Of a stretch of 43,039 nt of DNA, positions 10,029 through 18,712 are shown one piece after another. The notes beneath the pieces are model-generated. The model had not been told where the DNA came from, made no database searches, and worked only from the letters and a program-made list of their open reading frames with translations. Source of the stretch: Pseudomonas sp. GD03858 (lineage in GTDB: Bacteria; Pseudomonadota; Gammaproteobacteria; Pseudomonadales; Pseudomonadaceae). Location of the stretch: NCBI RefSeq assembly GCF_029840925.1, contig NZ_JAOCDM010000038.1, positions 1 through 43,039 of the forward strand, in the 5' to 3' direction. Both the position numbers and the translations under genes were made by a program. The first letter of the stretch is position 1. The number at the start of each line of letters is the position of its first letter.

Positions 10029-10138
10029 GGAGAATCCATAGCAGGCTAAGCAAGTACGCTAGTCTACCTGCACTGGATCGCCGGGCGTTGAAAACCTTTG
10101 CAATAATTGATCCTGCGTGTGCTGCAGAAAATCACCCA

Positions 10139-10219
10139 GTGGGAGCGGGCTTGTCGGGGCGCCGAACCGCCGCCAGTCACCGCAGAGGTTGCTTCGCGGG
10201 TAAACCCGCTCCCACAGGA
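10139..10219. repeat. REP pair (P. putida type)
   Basis: Two inverted REP units: GTGGGAGCGGG at 10139-10149 and CCCGCTCCCAC at 10205-10215, the second inside a TTCGCGGGTAAACCCGCTCC unit. It lies between the starts-outward efflux gene and the 3' end of copZ. Confidence 0.8.
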
Positions 10220-10243
10220 TTGAAGCACCGGGGCAAAAGGGAT

Positions 10244-10441
10244 TCAGGCCACCTCGGCCTGATAGCCCTCTTCACGGATCGCCGCCAGGATCTGCTCCGC
10301 CGCCAGAGCGCTTTCCACCCTCACCTGCCGCGCCGCCAGATCGACCTCCACCCGCGCCGCCGCATCCTGCTCCTGCACGGCCCGGGTCACGCCCTTCACA
10401 CAGTGGCCGCAGGTCATGCCTTGTACATTGAACACTTGCAT
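10244..10441 (-). CDS. copZ: Copper chaperone CopZ
   Basis: 65-aa single heavy-metal-associated (HMA) domain with the Cu(I)-binding motif GMTCGHC (Cys12 and Cys15). It carries Cu(I) in the cytoplasm and delivers it to CopA or to the sensor. The start MQVFNVQGM has an excellent AAGGAGG ribosome site 9 nt upstream. A CueR-type promoter sits directly upstream (10470-10500), nearly the same as that of copA, so both are expected to be induced by copper. Confidence 0.93.
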   Translation of the reverse strand: MQVFNVQGMTCGHCVKGVTRAVQEQDAAARVEVDLAARQVRVESALAAEQILAAIREEGYQAEVA

Positions 10442-10469
10442 CGAGGTTGCCTCCTTGTGGGTTTCGCGC

Positions 10470-10500
10470 AGTCTCAGCCTTGCCATCGGGGCAAGGTCAA
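10470..10500 (-). promoter_or_regulatory. CueR-type promoter/operator of copZ
   Basis: On the minus strand: -35 TTGACC (10500-10495), a 19-bp spacer and the -10-like GAGACT (10475-10470). The spacer holds the dyad ACCTTGCC / GGCAAGGC (10497-10477, one mismatch in the arms). The over-long 19-bp spacer with a centred dyad is the hallmark of MerR/CueR-activated promoters. Confidence 0.8.
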
Positions 10501-10587
10501 GTTCCGCCCGGATCGGCCGGGCTGGAAATCCCCGCGCACCTCGGCCAAGCTGCGCCTTTGACGATTCTGGCAAGCAGGAGATTTTTC

Positions 10588-10965
10588 ATGATCAGGGCAG
10601 TATTGGGCCTCGCAGGATTGCTGGCCGTGGTGCCTCCGGCCAGCGCCGAGGGCAATTCGGACTACAGCGTGCTGATCATTTCCCGGGAACGCCTGGAGGT
10701 GGCCACCAGCTGCGAAATCGGCATCTACCTCAACGATCAGTTGTCCGGGCGGCTGTTCCAGGAACAGTCGACTTCGTTCAACCTGCCGCCGGGCCCGGTC
10801 GATGTGCGCCTGCGCCTGTTGCCCGGACAGGTTCCCGGTTGCGCGCCCGGTATCGAGGATCAGCGCAGCACGCGCCTGGCATTGCAGGCGGGCCAGATCA
10901 ATAAATACCGTATTGCCATGGGACAGAATGGCCTGGTGCTCAAGAGAGCCGGCCTGGGCTATTGA
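10588..10965 (+). CDS. Small exported protein in the copper locus
   Basis: 125-aa protein with a cleavable signal peptide (MIRAVLGLAGLLAVVPPASA, likely cut after ASA), so the mature form of about 105 aa is periplasmic. The mature part has two Cys residues (TSCEIGIYLN and PGCAPGIED) that could pair. The ribosome site is GCAGGAG 8 nt before the ATG. It lies between the copZ and copA promoters, and the TGA stop forms part of the copA -35 element. I do not recognise a named family. No Met- or His-rich copper motif is evident, so a copper role rests on position only. Confidence 0.75.
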   Translation: MIRAVLGLAGLLAVVPPASAEGNSDYSVLIISRERLEVATSCEIGIYLNDQLSGRLFQEQSTSFNLPPGPVDVRLRLLPGQVPGCAPGIEDQRSTRLALQAGQINKYRIAMGQNGLVLKRAGLGY

Positions 10966-10992
10966 CCTTGCCCGCATGGCAAGGTTGATGCT
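10962..10992 (+). promoter_or_regulatory. CueR-type promoter/operator of copA-cueR
   Basis: TTGACC (-35, 10962-10967), 19-bp spacer and GATGCT (-10, 10987-10992). The spacer region contains a perfect dyad with 8-bp arms, ACCTTGCC and GGCAAGGT (10965-10985). It matches the copZ promoter in design and nearly in sequence. The -35 element overlaps the stop codon of the preceding gene. Confidence 0.85.
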
Positions 10993-11019
10993 GAAGGCCT
11001 GTCCACGGAGGAGAGAGCC

Positions 11020-13419
11020 ATGCCCGCATCCACCACCTTCGACCTGCCGATCGCCGGCATGACCTGCGCCAGTTGCGCAGGTCGGGTCGAGCGCGCCCTG
11101 CGCAAGGTCACCGGTACCGAACACGTCAGCGTCAACCTAGCCACCGAGCAGGCTCGGGTCCAGGCCCCGGCCGACAGCCTGCCGGCACTGGTCGATGCCG
11201 TGCGCGGGGCCGGCTACAGCGTCCCCACCCGAACCCTGGAACTGCAGATCGGCGGCATGACCTGCGCCAGCTGCGCCGGGCGTATCGAACGCGCCCTCGG
11301 CAAGCTGGCGGGGGTCGAGCAGGTCAGCGTCAACCTGGCCAGCGAGCGCGCCCACCTCGAAGTGCTCGAAGCCGTCGATGACGGCGTGCTGATCGCCGCG
11401 GTCGAACAGGCCGGCTACAGCGCCGCCCTGCCGCGCACCGCCCATGACGACCAGCGCCAGGCCCAGCGGCGACTGCGCAACGAACGGCTGGCCGTCGCGG
11501 CGGCGCTGCTGCTGGCCCTGCCTCTGGTCCTGCCGATGCTGGTGCAGCCGTTCGGCCTGCACTGGATGCTGCCGGCCTGGGCACAGTTCGCCCTCGCCAC
11601 GCCGGTGCAATTCATCCTCGGCGCGCGCTTCTATGTCGCCGCCTGGAAAGCCGTGCGCGCCGGCGCGGGCAACATGGACCTGCTGGTCGCCCTGGGCACC
11701 AGCGCAGGCTACGGCCTGAGCCTGTACCAGTGGGCCCAAGCGCCGGCAGGCATGGAGCCCCACCTGTATTTCGAGGCCTCGGCGGTGGTGATCGCCCTGG
11801 TGCTGCTGGGCAAGTACCTGGAAAGCCGCGCCAAACGCCAGACCGCCAGCGCCATCCGGGCCCTGGAGGCGCTACGCCCCGAACGCGCCGTGCGGCTGGT
11901 CGACGGCCACGAGGAAGAGGTCGCCATCAGCCAACTGCGCCTGGGCGACCAGGTGCTGGTCAAGCCCGGCGAGCGTTTCCCGGTCGATGGCGAGGTGCTC
12001 GAAGGCAGCAGCCACGCCGATGAAGCCCTGATCAGCGGCGAAAGCCTGCCAGTGCCCAAGCAGCCTGGCGACGCGGTGACCGGCGGCGCCATCAACGGCG
12101 AAGGCCGACTGCTGGTGAAAACCCTGGCACTGGGCACCGAAACCGTGCTCGCCCGCATCATCCGCCTGGTCGAGGATGCCCAGGCGGCCAAGGCGCCGAT
12201 CCAGAAACTGGTCGACCGGGTCAGCCAAGTCTTCGTCCCGGCCGTGCTGGTCGTGGCGCTGCTCACCCTGGTCGGTTGGTGGCTGGCCGGCGCGCCGCTG
12301 GAAACAGCGCTGATCAACGCCGTCGCCGTGCTGGTGATCGCCTGCCCCTGCGCCCTGGGCCTTGCCACGCCCGCCGCGATCATGGCCGGCACCGGCGTCG
12401 CCGCCCGCCACGGCATCCTGATCAAGGACGCCGAAGCGCTGGAACGCGCCCATGCGGTCAACAGCGTGGTGTTCGACAAGACCGGCACCCTGACCTCCGG
12501 CAGCCCACGTATCGTCCACAGCCAGGCCTGCGACGGCGACCTCCAGGCGCTGCTGCGCATGGCCGGCGCCCTGCAGCGGGGCAGCGAGCATCCGCTGGCC
12601 AGGGCGGTGCTCGATGCCTGTGCCGAACAGGGCCTGGACGTACCGCCGGTGACCGACAGCCAATCCCTTACCGGCCGTGGCATCGCCGGCCAGGTCGAGG
12701 GACGCGAACTGGCCTTGGGCAACCGTCGTCTGCTCGACGAAAACCACCTGGCGCCAGGCGACCTGGCCAGCAGCGCCCAGGCCTGGGAGGCCGAAGGCCG
12801 CACCCTGTCCTGGCTGATCGAGCGCGGCAAGCAGCCCCGCGTGCTGGGTTTGTTCGCCTTTGGCGACAGCCTCAAGCCCGGCGCCGACCAGGCCATCGCC
12901 GCCTTGCACGCCCGTGGGATCAGCAGCCATCTGCTGACCGGCGACAACCGTGGCAGCGCCAAGGTGGTGGCCGAGGCTCTCGGCATCGATGATGTGCACG
13001 CCGAGGTACTCCCCGCGGACAAGGCCGCGACGGTCGCGGCGCTCAAGCGCGGTGGCGTGGTGGCCATGGTCGGCGACGGCATCAACGACGCCCCGGCCCT
13101 GGCCGCCGCTGACATCGGCATCGCCATGGGCGGCGGCACCGACGTGGCCATGCAGGCCGCCGGCATCACCCTGATGCGCGGCGACCCACGCCTGGTCCCC
13201 GCGGCGCTGGAGATCAGCCGCAAGACCTACGCCAAGATTCGCCAGAACCTGTTCTGGGCCTTCATCTACAACCTGGTCGGCATACCGCTCGCCGCCCTCG
13301 GCTATCTCAACCCGGTACTGGCCGGCGCCGCGATGGCCCTGTCCAGCGTCAGCGTGGTGAGCAACGCCCTGTGGCTGAAGACCTGGAAACCCACCAGCCG
13401 TGACCAGGAGGCCCCATGA
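11020..13419 (+). CDS. copA: Cu(I)-exporting P1B-type ATPase CopA
   Basis: 799-aa inner-membrane ATPase that pumps Cu(I) out of the cytoplasm. Two N-terminal HMA domains each have a GMTCASC site (Cys16/19 and Cys82/85). Eight membrane helices follow, with the actuator motif ISGES, the transmembrane metal site CPC (442-444), the phosphorylation motif DKTGT (Asp486), the SEHP nucleotide-site motif, TGDN, and GDGINDAP. The conserved [18 protein letters not shown] and [11 protein letters not shown] near the end mark it as Cu(I)-type. A strong GGAGGAGAG ribosome site precedes the ATG. The stop overlaps the cueR start (ATGA), so exporter and sensor are co-translated. Confidence 0.97.
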   Translation: MPASTTFDLPIAGMTCASCAGRVERALRKVTGTEHVSVNLATEQARVQAPADSLPALVDAVRGAGYSVPTRTLELQIGGMTCASCAGRIERALGKLAGVEQVSVNLASERAHLEVLEAVDDGVLIAAVEQAGYSAALPRTAHDDQRQAQRRLRNERLAVAAALLLALPLVLPMLVQPFGLHWMLPAWAQFALATPVQFILGARFYVAAWKAVRAGAGNMDLLVALGTSAGYGLSLYQWAQAPAGMEPHLYFEASAVVIALVLLGKYLESRAKRQTASAIRALEALRPERAVRLVDGHEEEVAISQLRLGDQVLVKPGERFPVDGEVLEGSSHADEALISGESLPVPKQPGDAVTGGAINGEGRLLVKTLALGTETVLARIIRLVEDAQAAKAPIQKLVDRVSQVFVPAVLVVALLTLVGWWLAGAPLETALINAVAVLVIACPCALGLATPAAIMAGTGVAARHGILIKDAEALERAHAVNSVVFDKTGTLTSGSPRIVHSQACDGDLQALLRMAGALQRGSEHPLARAVLDACAEQGLDVPPVTDSQSLTGRGIAGQVEGRELALGNRRLLDENHLAPGDLASSAQAWEAEGRTLSWLIERGKQPRVLGLFAFGDSLKPGADQAIAALHARGISSHLLTGDNRGSAKVVAEALGIDDVHAEVLPADKAATVAALKRGGVVAMVGDGINDAPALAAADIGIAMGGGTDVAMQAAGITLMRGDPRLVPAALEISRKTYAKIRQNLFWAFIYNLVGIPLAALGYLNPVLAGAAMALSSVSVVSNALWLKTWKPTSRDQEAP

Positions 13420-13820
13420 ACATCGGCCAGGCCGCCCGCCGCAGCGGGCTCAGCGCCAAGATGATCCGCTACTACGAATCCATCGGGCTGCTGCGCCCGG
13501 CCCAACGCAGCGACAGCGGCTATCGTCTGTATCGGCAGGAAGACCTACACAGCCTGGCGTTCATCAAGCGCTCCCGCGACCTGGGGTTTTCCCTCGAGGA
13601 AGTGGCGAGGCTGCTGACGCTCTGGCAGGATCGCCAGCGTGCCAGCGCCGATGTGAAGGCGCTGGCCATGCAGCATATCGACGAACTGAACCGGCGCATC
13701 GAGGAGCTGGTCAGCCTGCGCGATACCCTGAGTGAGCTGGTGGCCCACTGCCAGGGCGATGACCGGCCCGACTGCCCGATCCTCAAGGACCTGGCCAATG
13801 GCGGAGGGTGCTGCCACTGA
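13416..13820 (+). CDS. cueR: Copper-responsive MerR-family regulator CueR
   Basis: 134-aa MerR-type activator. The N-terminal winged HTH starts [21 protein letters not shown], a dimerisation helix follows, and the metal loop CQGDDRPDC places Cys112 and Cys120 exactly where Cu(I) is held in E. coli CueR. The C-terminus ends in an extra GGGCCH, also common in this group. It overlaps copA by four bases. Its expected targets are the two 19-bp-spacer promoters at 10470-10500 and 10962-10992, giving a positive loop on its own operon. Confidence 0.95.
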   Translation: MNIGQAARRSGLSAKMIRYYESIGLLRPAQRSDSGYRLYRQEDLHSLAFIKRSRDLGFSLEEVARLLTLWQDRQRASADVKALAMQHIDELNRRIEELVSLRDTLSELVAHCQGDDRPDCPILKDLANGGGCCH

Positions 13821-13829
13821 AGTGGCAGC
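13810..13829. terminator. Hairpin spanning the cueR stop (possible two-way terminator)
   Basis: Perfect 9-bp inverted repeat GCTGCCACT / AGTGGCAGC with only GA between, lying across the cueR stop codon and the 15-bp gap to the converging AraC gene. No T-tract follows in either direction, so terminator function is uncertain. Confidence 0.4.
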
Positions 13830-13835
13830 CAGCGA

Positions 13836-14612
13836 TTACAGCCTAAGCTCCCCGGGCGTCGCCCCGAACAGCTGCTTGAACGCCGCGATATACGCCGAGG
13901 TCGAGTCATAGCCACAGCCCAGCGCCGCCTGGGTGACACTTTCCCCCGCCTCCAGCAGCGCCAGCGACGACAGCAGGCGCATGCGCTGGCGCCAGTTGCG
14001 AAAGCTCAGCCCCGTCTCGCGCTGGAACAGGCGCATCAAGGTCTTCTCCGACACGTCCAGCGACAGCGCCCACTGCCGCAGGGTCTGTGGCTGGTCGGGC
14101 TCGGCGATCAGCTCATTGCACAGGGCCAGCAGCCCTGGGTGGCGCGGTAGCGGCAGCGAGAACCCCACTTGCGGCAGGGTCCGCAGCTGATCCAGCAACA
14201 CCGCGACCAACCGCGCCTCGGCGCTGTCGCCCTCCGGGTAGGCCACCGCGAACGTGCAGAACTGCTTGATCAGCTCCCGCGCCAGCGGCGTGACCTCCAG
14301 CACTCGGCATTCGGCCTGTGCCCAGGGGCAAGCGTCGCTCCGCACATACAGGCTGCGCATCTCGGCCTGCATCGAGGTCACCACGTCGTGCTCGGTGCCG
14401 GCCGGAATCCATACCCCCCACTGCGGCGGCGCGAAGTAGCTGCCCTCGCTGGTATAGACACCCAGCACACCGCTGATGGCGTAGGAGAACTGTACCCAGT
14501 CATGCCGGTGGCGGGTGGTCCAGGAGCCTGCGCCAAGACTTTCGGCACGGGCGTAGAGCGGCCTGGGCAGGTAATCCAGGGCAGGGATGGGACGCGGTCC
14601 GGTGATCGACAT
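13836..14612 (-). CDS. AraC-family regulator with N-terminal cupin domain
   Basis: 258-aa regulator. The N-terminal half is a cupin-type ligand domain (RHRHDWVQFSYAISGV and PQWGVWIPAGTEHDV). The C-terminal half (about residues 160-258) holds the two AraC HTH motifs (LRQWALSLDVSEKTLMRLFQ and TQAALGCGYDSTSAYIAAFK). The start MSITGPRP is preferred; an AGCAGGC lies about 9 nt upstream. This architecture is typical of stand-alone repressors or activators of neighbouring transporters or enzymes. It is transcribed in the same direction as the thiolase gene upstream, after a 131-bp gap. Ligand unknown. Confidence 0.85.
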   Translation of the reverse strand: MSITGPRPIPALDYLPRPLYARAESLGAGSWTTRHRHDWVQFSYAISGVLGVYTSEGSYFAPPQWGVWIPAGTEHDVVTSMQAEMRSLYVRSDACPWAQAECRVLEVTPLARELIKQFCTFAVAYPEGDSAEARLVAVLLDQLRTLPQVGFSLPLPRHPGLLALCNELIAEPDQPQTLRQWALSLDVSEKTLMRLFQRETGLSFRNWRQRMRLLSSLALLEAGESVTQAALGCGYDSTSAYIAAFKQLFGATPGELRL

Positions 14613-14743
14613 GTTGATGCCTGCTGTCTCGAGTCGGACAAGGGTACCAGCCATCGCCTGCTACGGGTGGAAGCAGGCAGCGCAGCACAGGCACGGGCTT
14701 CGCCGGTGCTCGTGGCAATTCGGCGTCCCGAGGCCCCGCTGCC

Positions 14744-16021
14744 TCAACGCTCGACGATCGCCGCCACCCCCTGCCCGCCCGCCGCGCAGATCGAGATCAG
14801 CCCGCGCCCCTTGCCCCGTTCGCTCAGCAACTTGGCCATGTTCGCCAATATCCGCCCCCCGGTCGCCGCGAACGGATGCCCCGCGGCCAGCGAGCTGCCC
14901 TTCACGTTCAGCTTGCCGCGATCGATCGCCCCCAGCGGCGCGTCGAGTCCCAGGCGCGTGCGGCAGTAGTCCGCGTCCTCCCAGGCCTTCAGCGTGCACA
15001 GCACCTGGGCGGCGAAGGCTTCGTGGATCTCGTAGTAGTCGAAGTCCTGCAGGGTCAGGCCGTTGCGCGCCAGCAACCGCGGTACCGCGTACACCGGCGC
15101 CATCAGCAGGCCCTCCTGTCCATGAACGAAGTCGACCGCCGCCGTTTCGCCATCGACCAGATAGGCCAGCACCGGCAAGTCATGCTCCGCGGCCCAGGCG
15201 TCGTTGCCCAGCAGCACCAGCGAAGCGCCGTCGGTCAAAGGCGTGGAGTTGCCCGGGGTAAGCGTGCCCAGGCCACTGCGGTCGAATACCGGCGTGAGCT
15301 TGGCCAGCTGCTCGAGGGTCAGGTCCGGGCGCAGGTTGTTGTCACGGGTCAGCCCCAGGTAGGGCGTCAGCAGGTCATCCTGCCAGCCCTCGCGATAGGA
15401 CGCCGCCAGATGCTGGTGGCTGAGCAACGCCAACTCGTCCTGGTCGGCACGTTCGATCTGCCAGGTCTGCGCCATGCGCTCGCAGTGCTCGCCCATGGAC
15501 AGCCCGGTGCGCGGTTCGCCATTGCGCGGCAGCTCGGGCTTGAGCAGGCCAGGGCGCAGCTTGAGGAACGGCTTCAGGCGCTCGCCCAGGCTCTTGCCGC
15601 GATTGGCCTGCAGCAGGATCTGCCGCAGCCCCTCGCTGACCGCGATGGGTGCGTCCGAGGTGGTATCGACGCCCCCGGCGATGCCGCTGTCGATCTGCCC
15701 CAGGGCGATCTTGTTGGCCACCAGCAACGCCGCCTCCAGCCCGGTGCCGCAGGCCTGCTGGATGTCGTAGGCCGGCGTCTGCGGCGACAGTCGCGAGCCG
15801 AGCACGCATTCGCGGGTCAGGTTCATGTCGCGCGAATGCTTGAGCACCGCGCCCGCGACCACTTCCCCCAGGCGCAGCCCGTGCAGGCGGTAGCGCTCCA
15901 CCAGCCCTTCGAGGGCCGCGGTGAGCATTGCCTGGTTGCTGGCCTTGGCATAGGCACCGTTGGAGCGGGCGAAGGGAATCCGGTTGCCACCCAGGATCGC
16001 GACCCGACTTGTTGAATGCAT
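14744..16021 (-). CDS. Acetyl-CoA acetyltransferase (FadI-like thiolase)
   Basis: 425-aa thiolase. All catalytic elements are present: the nucleophile Cys91 in QQACGTGLEA, the HEAFAAQV motif, His382 in AAGHPFAATGGR and Cys412 in ICAAGGQG. The length and sequence style resemble the FadI/long-chain branch rather than the short biosynthetic PhaA type. The start MHSTSRVAILGG follows an AGGAGGAA site. It is transcribed divergently from a FabG-like and a MaoC-like gene across 115 bp, suggesting a shared pathway in which acyl chains are condensed or cleaved, reduced and (de)hydrated. The physiological substrate is not known. Confidence 0.9.
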   Translation of the reverse strand: MHSTSRVAILGGNRIPFARSNGAYAKASNQAMLTAALEGLVERYRLHGLRLGEVVAGAVLKHSRDMNLTRECVLGSRLSPQTPAYDIQQACGTGLEAALLVANKIALGQIDSGIAGGVDTTSDAPIAVSEGLRQILLQANRGKSLGERLKPFLKLRPGLLKPELPRNGEPRTGLSMGEHCERMAQTWQIERADQDELALLSHQHLAASYREGWQDDLLTPYLGLTRDNNLRPDLTLEQLAKLTPVFDRSGLGTLTPGNSTPLTDGASLVLLGNDAWAAEHDLPVLAYLVDGETAAVDFVHGQEGLLMAPVYAVPRLLARNGLTLQDFDYYEIHEAFAAQVLCTLKAWEDADYCRTRLGLDAPLGAIDRGKLNVKGSSLAAGHPFAATGGRILANMAKLLSERGKGRGLISICAAGGQGVAAIVER

Positions 16022-16136
16022 GCCTGTTCCTCCTGAAACAATTTGATCCCTAAGACTAGGTTCTTTTGACGCATTCGAACGCCCCAGACACAAACTTGGT
16101 CCACACTTGCATGCTTGCCTTCAGGGAGAACCGTAC
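16022..16136. promoter_or_regulatory. Divergent thiolase / FabG promoter region
   Basis: 115-bp gap, locally AT-richer, between two divergent genes with good ribosome sites on each side. I looked for a PsrA/FadR-like palindrome and did not find a convincing one. Confidence 0.4.
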
Positions 16137-17489
16137 ATGAGCGATCGCTATCTGGGCTTTGCCAACTCCACCCTCGGCCGCAAGCTGGTCGACGCCCTCG
16201 GCCTGCCGCGCCCGGTGCCGCTGGAGCGCTGGCAGCCCGGACGCCTGCGGCCCATCGAGGGCGCGCTGGTGCTCGGCGGTGGGCCGCTCGCAGGCCAGGT
16301 GGCGATGATCGCCCCGCGCCTGACCGCGGACTGCTACGGCTTCGACAGCGACGCGCTCGGGCTGCCCGCCTGGGTCGCGGGGCTGGGACCGAAGCTCAAG
16401 GCGGTGGTGTTCGATGCCAGCCACCTGTGCGACAGCGACGCGCTCAGACAGCTGCGCGAATTCTTCCAACCGCTGCTGCGTAGCCTGGCCTACTGTGCCC
16501 ATGTGGTGATTCTCGGTCGCGCCCCGGAAAGCCTCGACGACCCACAGGCCAGCGTTGCCCAGCGCGCCCTGGAGGGGTTCAGCCGCTCGCTGGCCAAGGA
16601 GCTGCGCAACGGCGCAACGGCCAACCTGCTGTATGTCGGCGCCGGCGCCGAGGACCAGCTCGAAGGCGCGCTGCGCTTCCTGCTGTCGCCCAAAAGCGCG
16701 TTCGTTTCCGGCCAGGTCCTGCGCTTGTCGCCCTGCGCCGCCCAGGTCGCCGACTGGACCCGCCCGCTGGCCGGGCGCCGCGCCCTGGTCACCGGTGCCG
16801 CGCGCGGCATCGGCGCGGCCATCGCCGAAACCCTGGCCCGCGATGGCGCCGAAGTGACCTTGCTCGACGTGCCCCAGGCGCAACGCGACCTCGACGCCCT
16901 CGCCGCACGCCTGGGCGGTCGCGCCCTGGCCCTGGACATCTGCGCCGCCGATGCCGCCGCGCAGTTGGTCGAGGCGCTGCCCGAAGGCCTCGATATCGTC
17001 GTGCACAACGCCGGCATCACCCGCGACAAGACCCTGGCCAACATGACCCCGGAGTACTGGGACGCCGTGCTGGCCGTCAACCTCAAGGCCCCCCAGGTGC
17101 TGACCCAGGCACTGTTCGACGCCGGCAAGCTGCACGACGACGCCCGTGTCACCCTGCTCGCCTCGGTCAGCGGAATCGCCGGCAACCGTGGGCAATCCAA
17201 CTACGCCGCCAGCAAGGCCGGGCTGATCGGCTTCGCCCAGGCCTGGGCGCCACGGCTGGCCACCCAGGGCGCCAGCATCAATGCCGTGGCACCGGGCTTC
17301 ATCGAAACGCACATGACCGCGGCCATGCCCATGGGCCTGCGCGAGGCCGGCCGGCGCCTGAGCTCGCTGGGCCAGGGCGGCCTGCCACAGGATGTGGCCG
17401 AAGCCATCGCCTGGCTCAGCCAGCCAGGCTCCGGGGCGATCAACGGCCAGGCCCTGCGCGTCTGCGGCCAGGCCCTGATGGGAGCCTGA
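16137..17489 (+). CDS. High-molecular-weight 3-oxoacyl reductase (FabG4-like)
   Basis: 450-aa two-domain SDR, nearly twice the size of housekeeping FabG. The N-terminal 200 residues form a degenerate Rossmann-like domain without the catalytic residues. The C-terminal domain has the cofactor motif GAARGIGAAIAETL, NAGITRD, and the catalytic residues Ser343, Tyr356 and Lys360 (NYAASKAG). Such HMwFabG proteins reduce 3-oxoacyl-CoA or 3-oxoacyl-ACP with NAD(P)H, and the long-chain CoA form has been favoured for some. The start MSDRYLGF follows CAGGGAG. The MaoC-like gene follows after 2 bp, so the two are coupled. Confidence 0.9.
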   Translation: MSDRYLGFANSTLGRKLVDALGLPRPVPLERWQPGRLRPIEGALVLGGGPLAGQVAMIAPRLTADCYGFDSDALGLPAWVAGLGPKLKAVVFDASHLCDSDALRQLREFFQPLLRSLAYCAHVVILGRAPESLDDPQASVAQRALEGFSRSLAKELRNGATANLLYVGAGAEDQLEGALRFLLSPKSAFVSGQVLRLSPCAAQVADWTRPLAGRRALVTGAARGIGAAIAETLARDGAEVTLLDVPQAQRDLDALAARLGGRALALDICAADAAAQLVEALPEGLDIVVHNAGITRDKTLANMTPEYWDAVLAVNLKAPQVLTQALFDAGKLHDDARVTLLASVSGIAGNRGQSNYAASKAGLIGFAQAWAPRLATQGASINAVAPGFIETHMTAAMPMGLREAGRRLSSLGQGGLPQDVAEAIAWLSQPGSGAINGQALRVCGQALMGA

Positions 17490-17491
17490 CC

Positions 17492-18343
17492 ATGAGCCGA
17501 CCCTGGCACGACCTGCGCCACCCCGACTCGCGCCTGAGCCTTTACCTGCGCGCCCTCGGCAAGCGCAAGATCCGTGGCAGCCAGCTGCCGGAACAGGGGC
17601 TGCGCTGCTTCCTGCGCGTCGATGCCGGCAACCTGGCGGCCTACCGTCGGCTCTGCCACTTCGCCGACGATGGCCGGTTGCCGGGCACCTACCCGCATGT
17701 CATGGCCTTCAGCCTGCAACTGCAGCTGCTCACCGCCGACGACTTCCCCTTCCCATTGCTGGGGCTGGTACACCTGCACAACAGCCTGCAGGTGCTGCGC
17801 CCCTTGGGCGCTATCGACGGCCTGCGCTTCGCGGTATACGCCGACAACCTGCAGCCGCATGAAAAAGGCGGCACCTTCGACCTGGTGACCGAGGCCGAGG
17901 ACGGGCTTGGCCTGCTCTGGCGCGAAACCAGCCGCATGCTGGTGCGCGGCCTGAAGCTCGACGCGCAGGGTAGCGACGCGCCAGCACCGCAGCCCCTGGT
18001 GTTGCCGGAGGCCACCCGCTGGTATGCCGACAGCGACATCGGTCGGCGCTACGCCAGGGTCTGCGGCGACTACAACCCGATTCACCTGAGCCGCCTCAGC
18101 GCGCGCCTGTTCGGCTTCCCCAGGGCCATCGCCCACGGCATGTGGAGCACGGCCATGGCCCTGGCGGCGCTACAAGGGCACCTGCCAAAAGCGGGGTACG
18201 TGTTCACGGTGGACTTCCAAAAACCGGTGCGCCTGCCATCGGAGGTGGTGCTGAGCGCCAGCGAGGCGGGGCCGGAGGGCGCCTTGCGGCTGGATGGACA
18301 TGGCGCACTGGTGCACATGGTCGGGAGCTGGCGCTCGCTTTGA
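17492..18343 (+). CDS. MaoC-like (R)-specific enoyl hydratase/dehydratase
   Basis: 283-aa hot-dog-fold protein. The C-terminal half holds the MaoC hydratase-2 motif GDYNPIHL followed by GFPRAIAHGMW, which supplies the catalytic Asp/His pair. The N-terminal half is probably a second, degenerate hot-dog domain, as in long-chain dehydratases. It would interconvert 3-hydroxyacyl and trans-2-enoyl thioesters, the step after the FabG-like reductase. It begins 2 bp after that gene and most likely acts on the same acyl intermediate. Confidence 0.88.
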   Translation: MSRPWHDLRHPDSRLSLYLRALGKRKIRGSQLPEQGLRCFLRVDAGNLAAYRRLCHFADDGRLPGTYPHVMAFSLQLQLLTADDFPFPLLGLVHLHNSLQVLRPLGAIDGLRFAVYADNLQPHEKGGTFDLVTEAEDGLGLLWRETSRMLVRGLKLDAQGSDAPAPQPLVLPEATRWYADSDIGRRYARVCGDYNPIHLSRLSARLFGFPRAIAHGMWSTAMALAALQGHLPKAGYVFTVDFQKPVRLPSEVVLSASEAGPEGALRLDGHGALVHMVGSWRSL

Positions 18344-18406
18344 GCGCCTGGCGCACTTGCTTTGCAAGTAGCCTCGCCGGAAGCTATGCGCCACGAGGAG
18401 ACCCCG

Positions 18407-18712
18407 ATGAACCTGCAAGAACTGACCGAACGCCTGCACCGCATCCGCGACACCAACGATTGGCGCGGCTTCCACAGCCCGAAGAACCTGGCCATGGCCG
18501 CCAGCGTCGAGATGGCCGAGCTGGTGGAGATCTTCCAGTGGCTGACCGAGGACGAGTCCCGCCAGTTGCCCGCCGACAAGCTCGCCCACGCCGGCCAGGA
18601 GGTGGGCGATATCGTGCTCTACCTGCTGCTGCTGTGCAGCGAACTGGGGCTGGACATGAACGAAGTGGTTCGAGCCAAGCTGGCCGACAGCGAGAGGCGT
18701 TTCGCCAAATGA
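18407..18712 (+). CDS. MazG-like nucleotide pyrophosphohydrolase
   Basis: 101-aa all-alpha NTP-PPase of the MazG/dCTPase-like type. The metal-binding EXXE motifs are visible as EMAELVEIFQW and GQEVGDIVLYLLLL (E-E-x-D arrangement). It would hydrolyse non-canonical or excess (d)NTPs to the monophosphate and pyrophosphate. The start is set by GAGGAG 8 nt upstream. Its stop overlaps the start of the following methyltransferase (ATGA). The short hairpin ACTTGC/GCAAGT just upstream has no T-tract. Confidence 0.87.
   Translation: MNLQELTERLHRIRDTNDWRGFHSPKNLAMAASVEMAELVEIFQWLTEDESRQLPADKLAHAGQEVGDIVLYLLLLCSELGLDMNEVVRAKLADSERRFAK

Noticed and set aside
10480..10487. TTGCCATC in the copZ operator as a further Tad-locus operator
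   Set aside because: It is part of the CueR dyad, explained by the matching copA promoter, and has no link to pilus genes.
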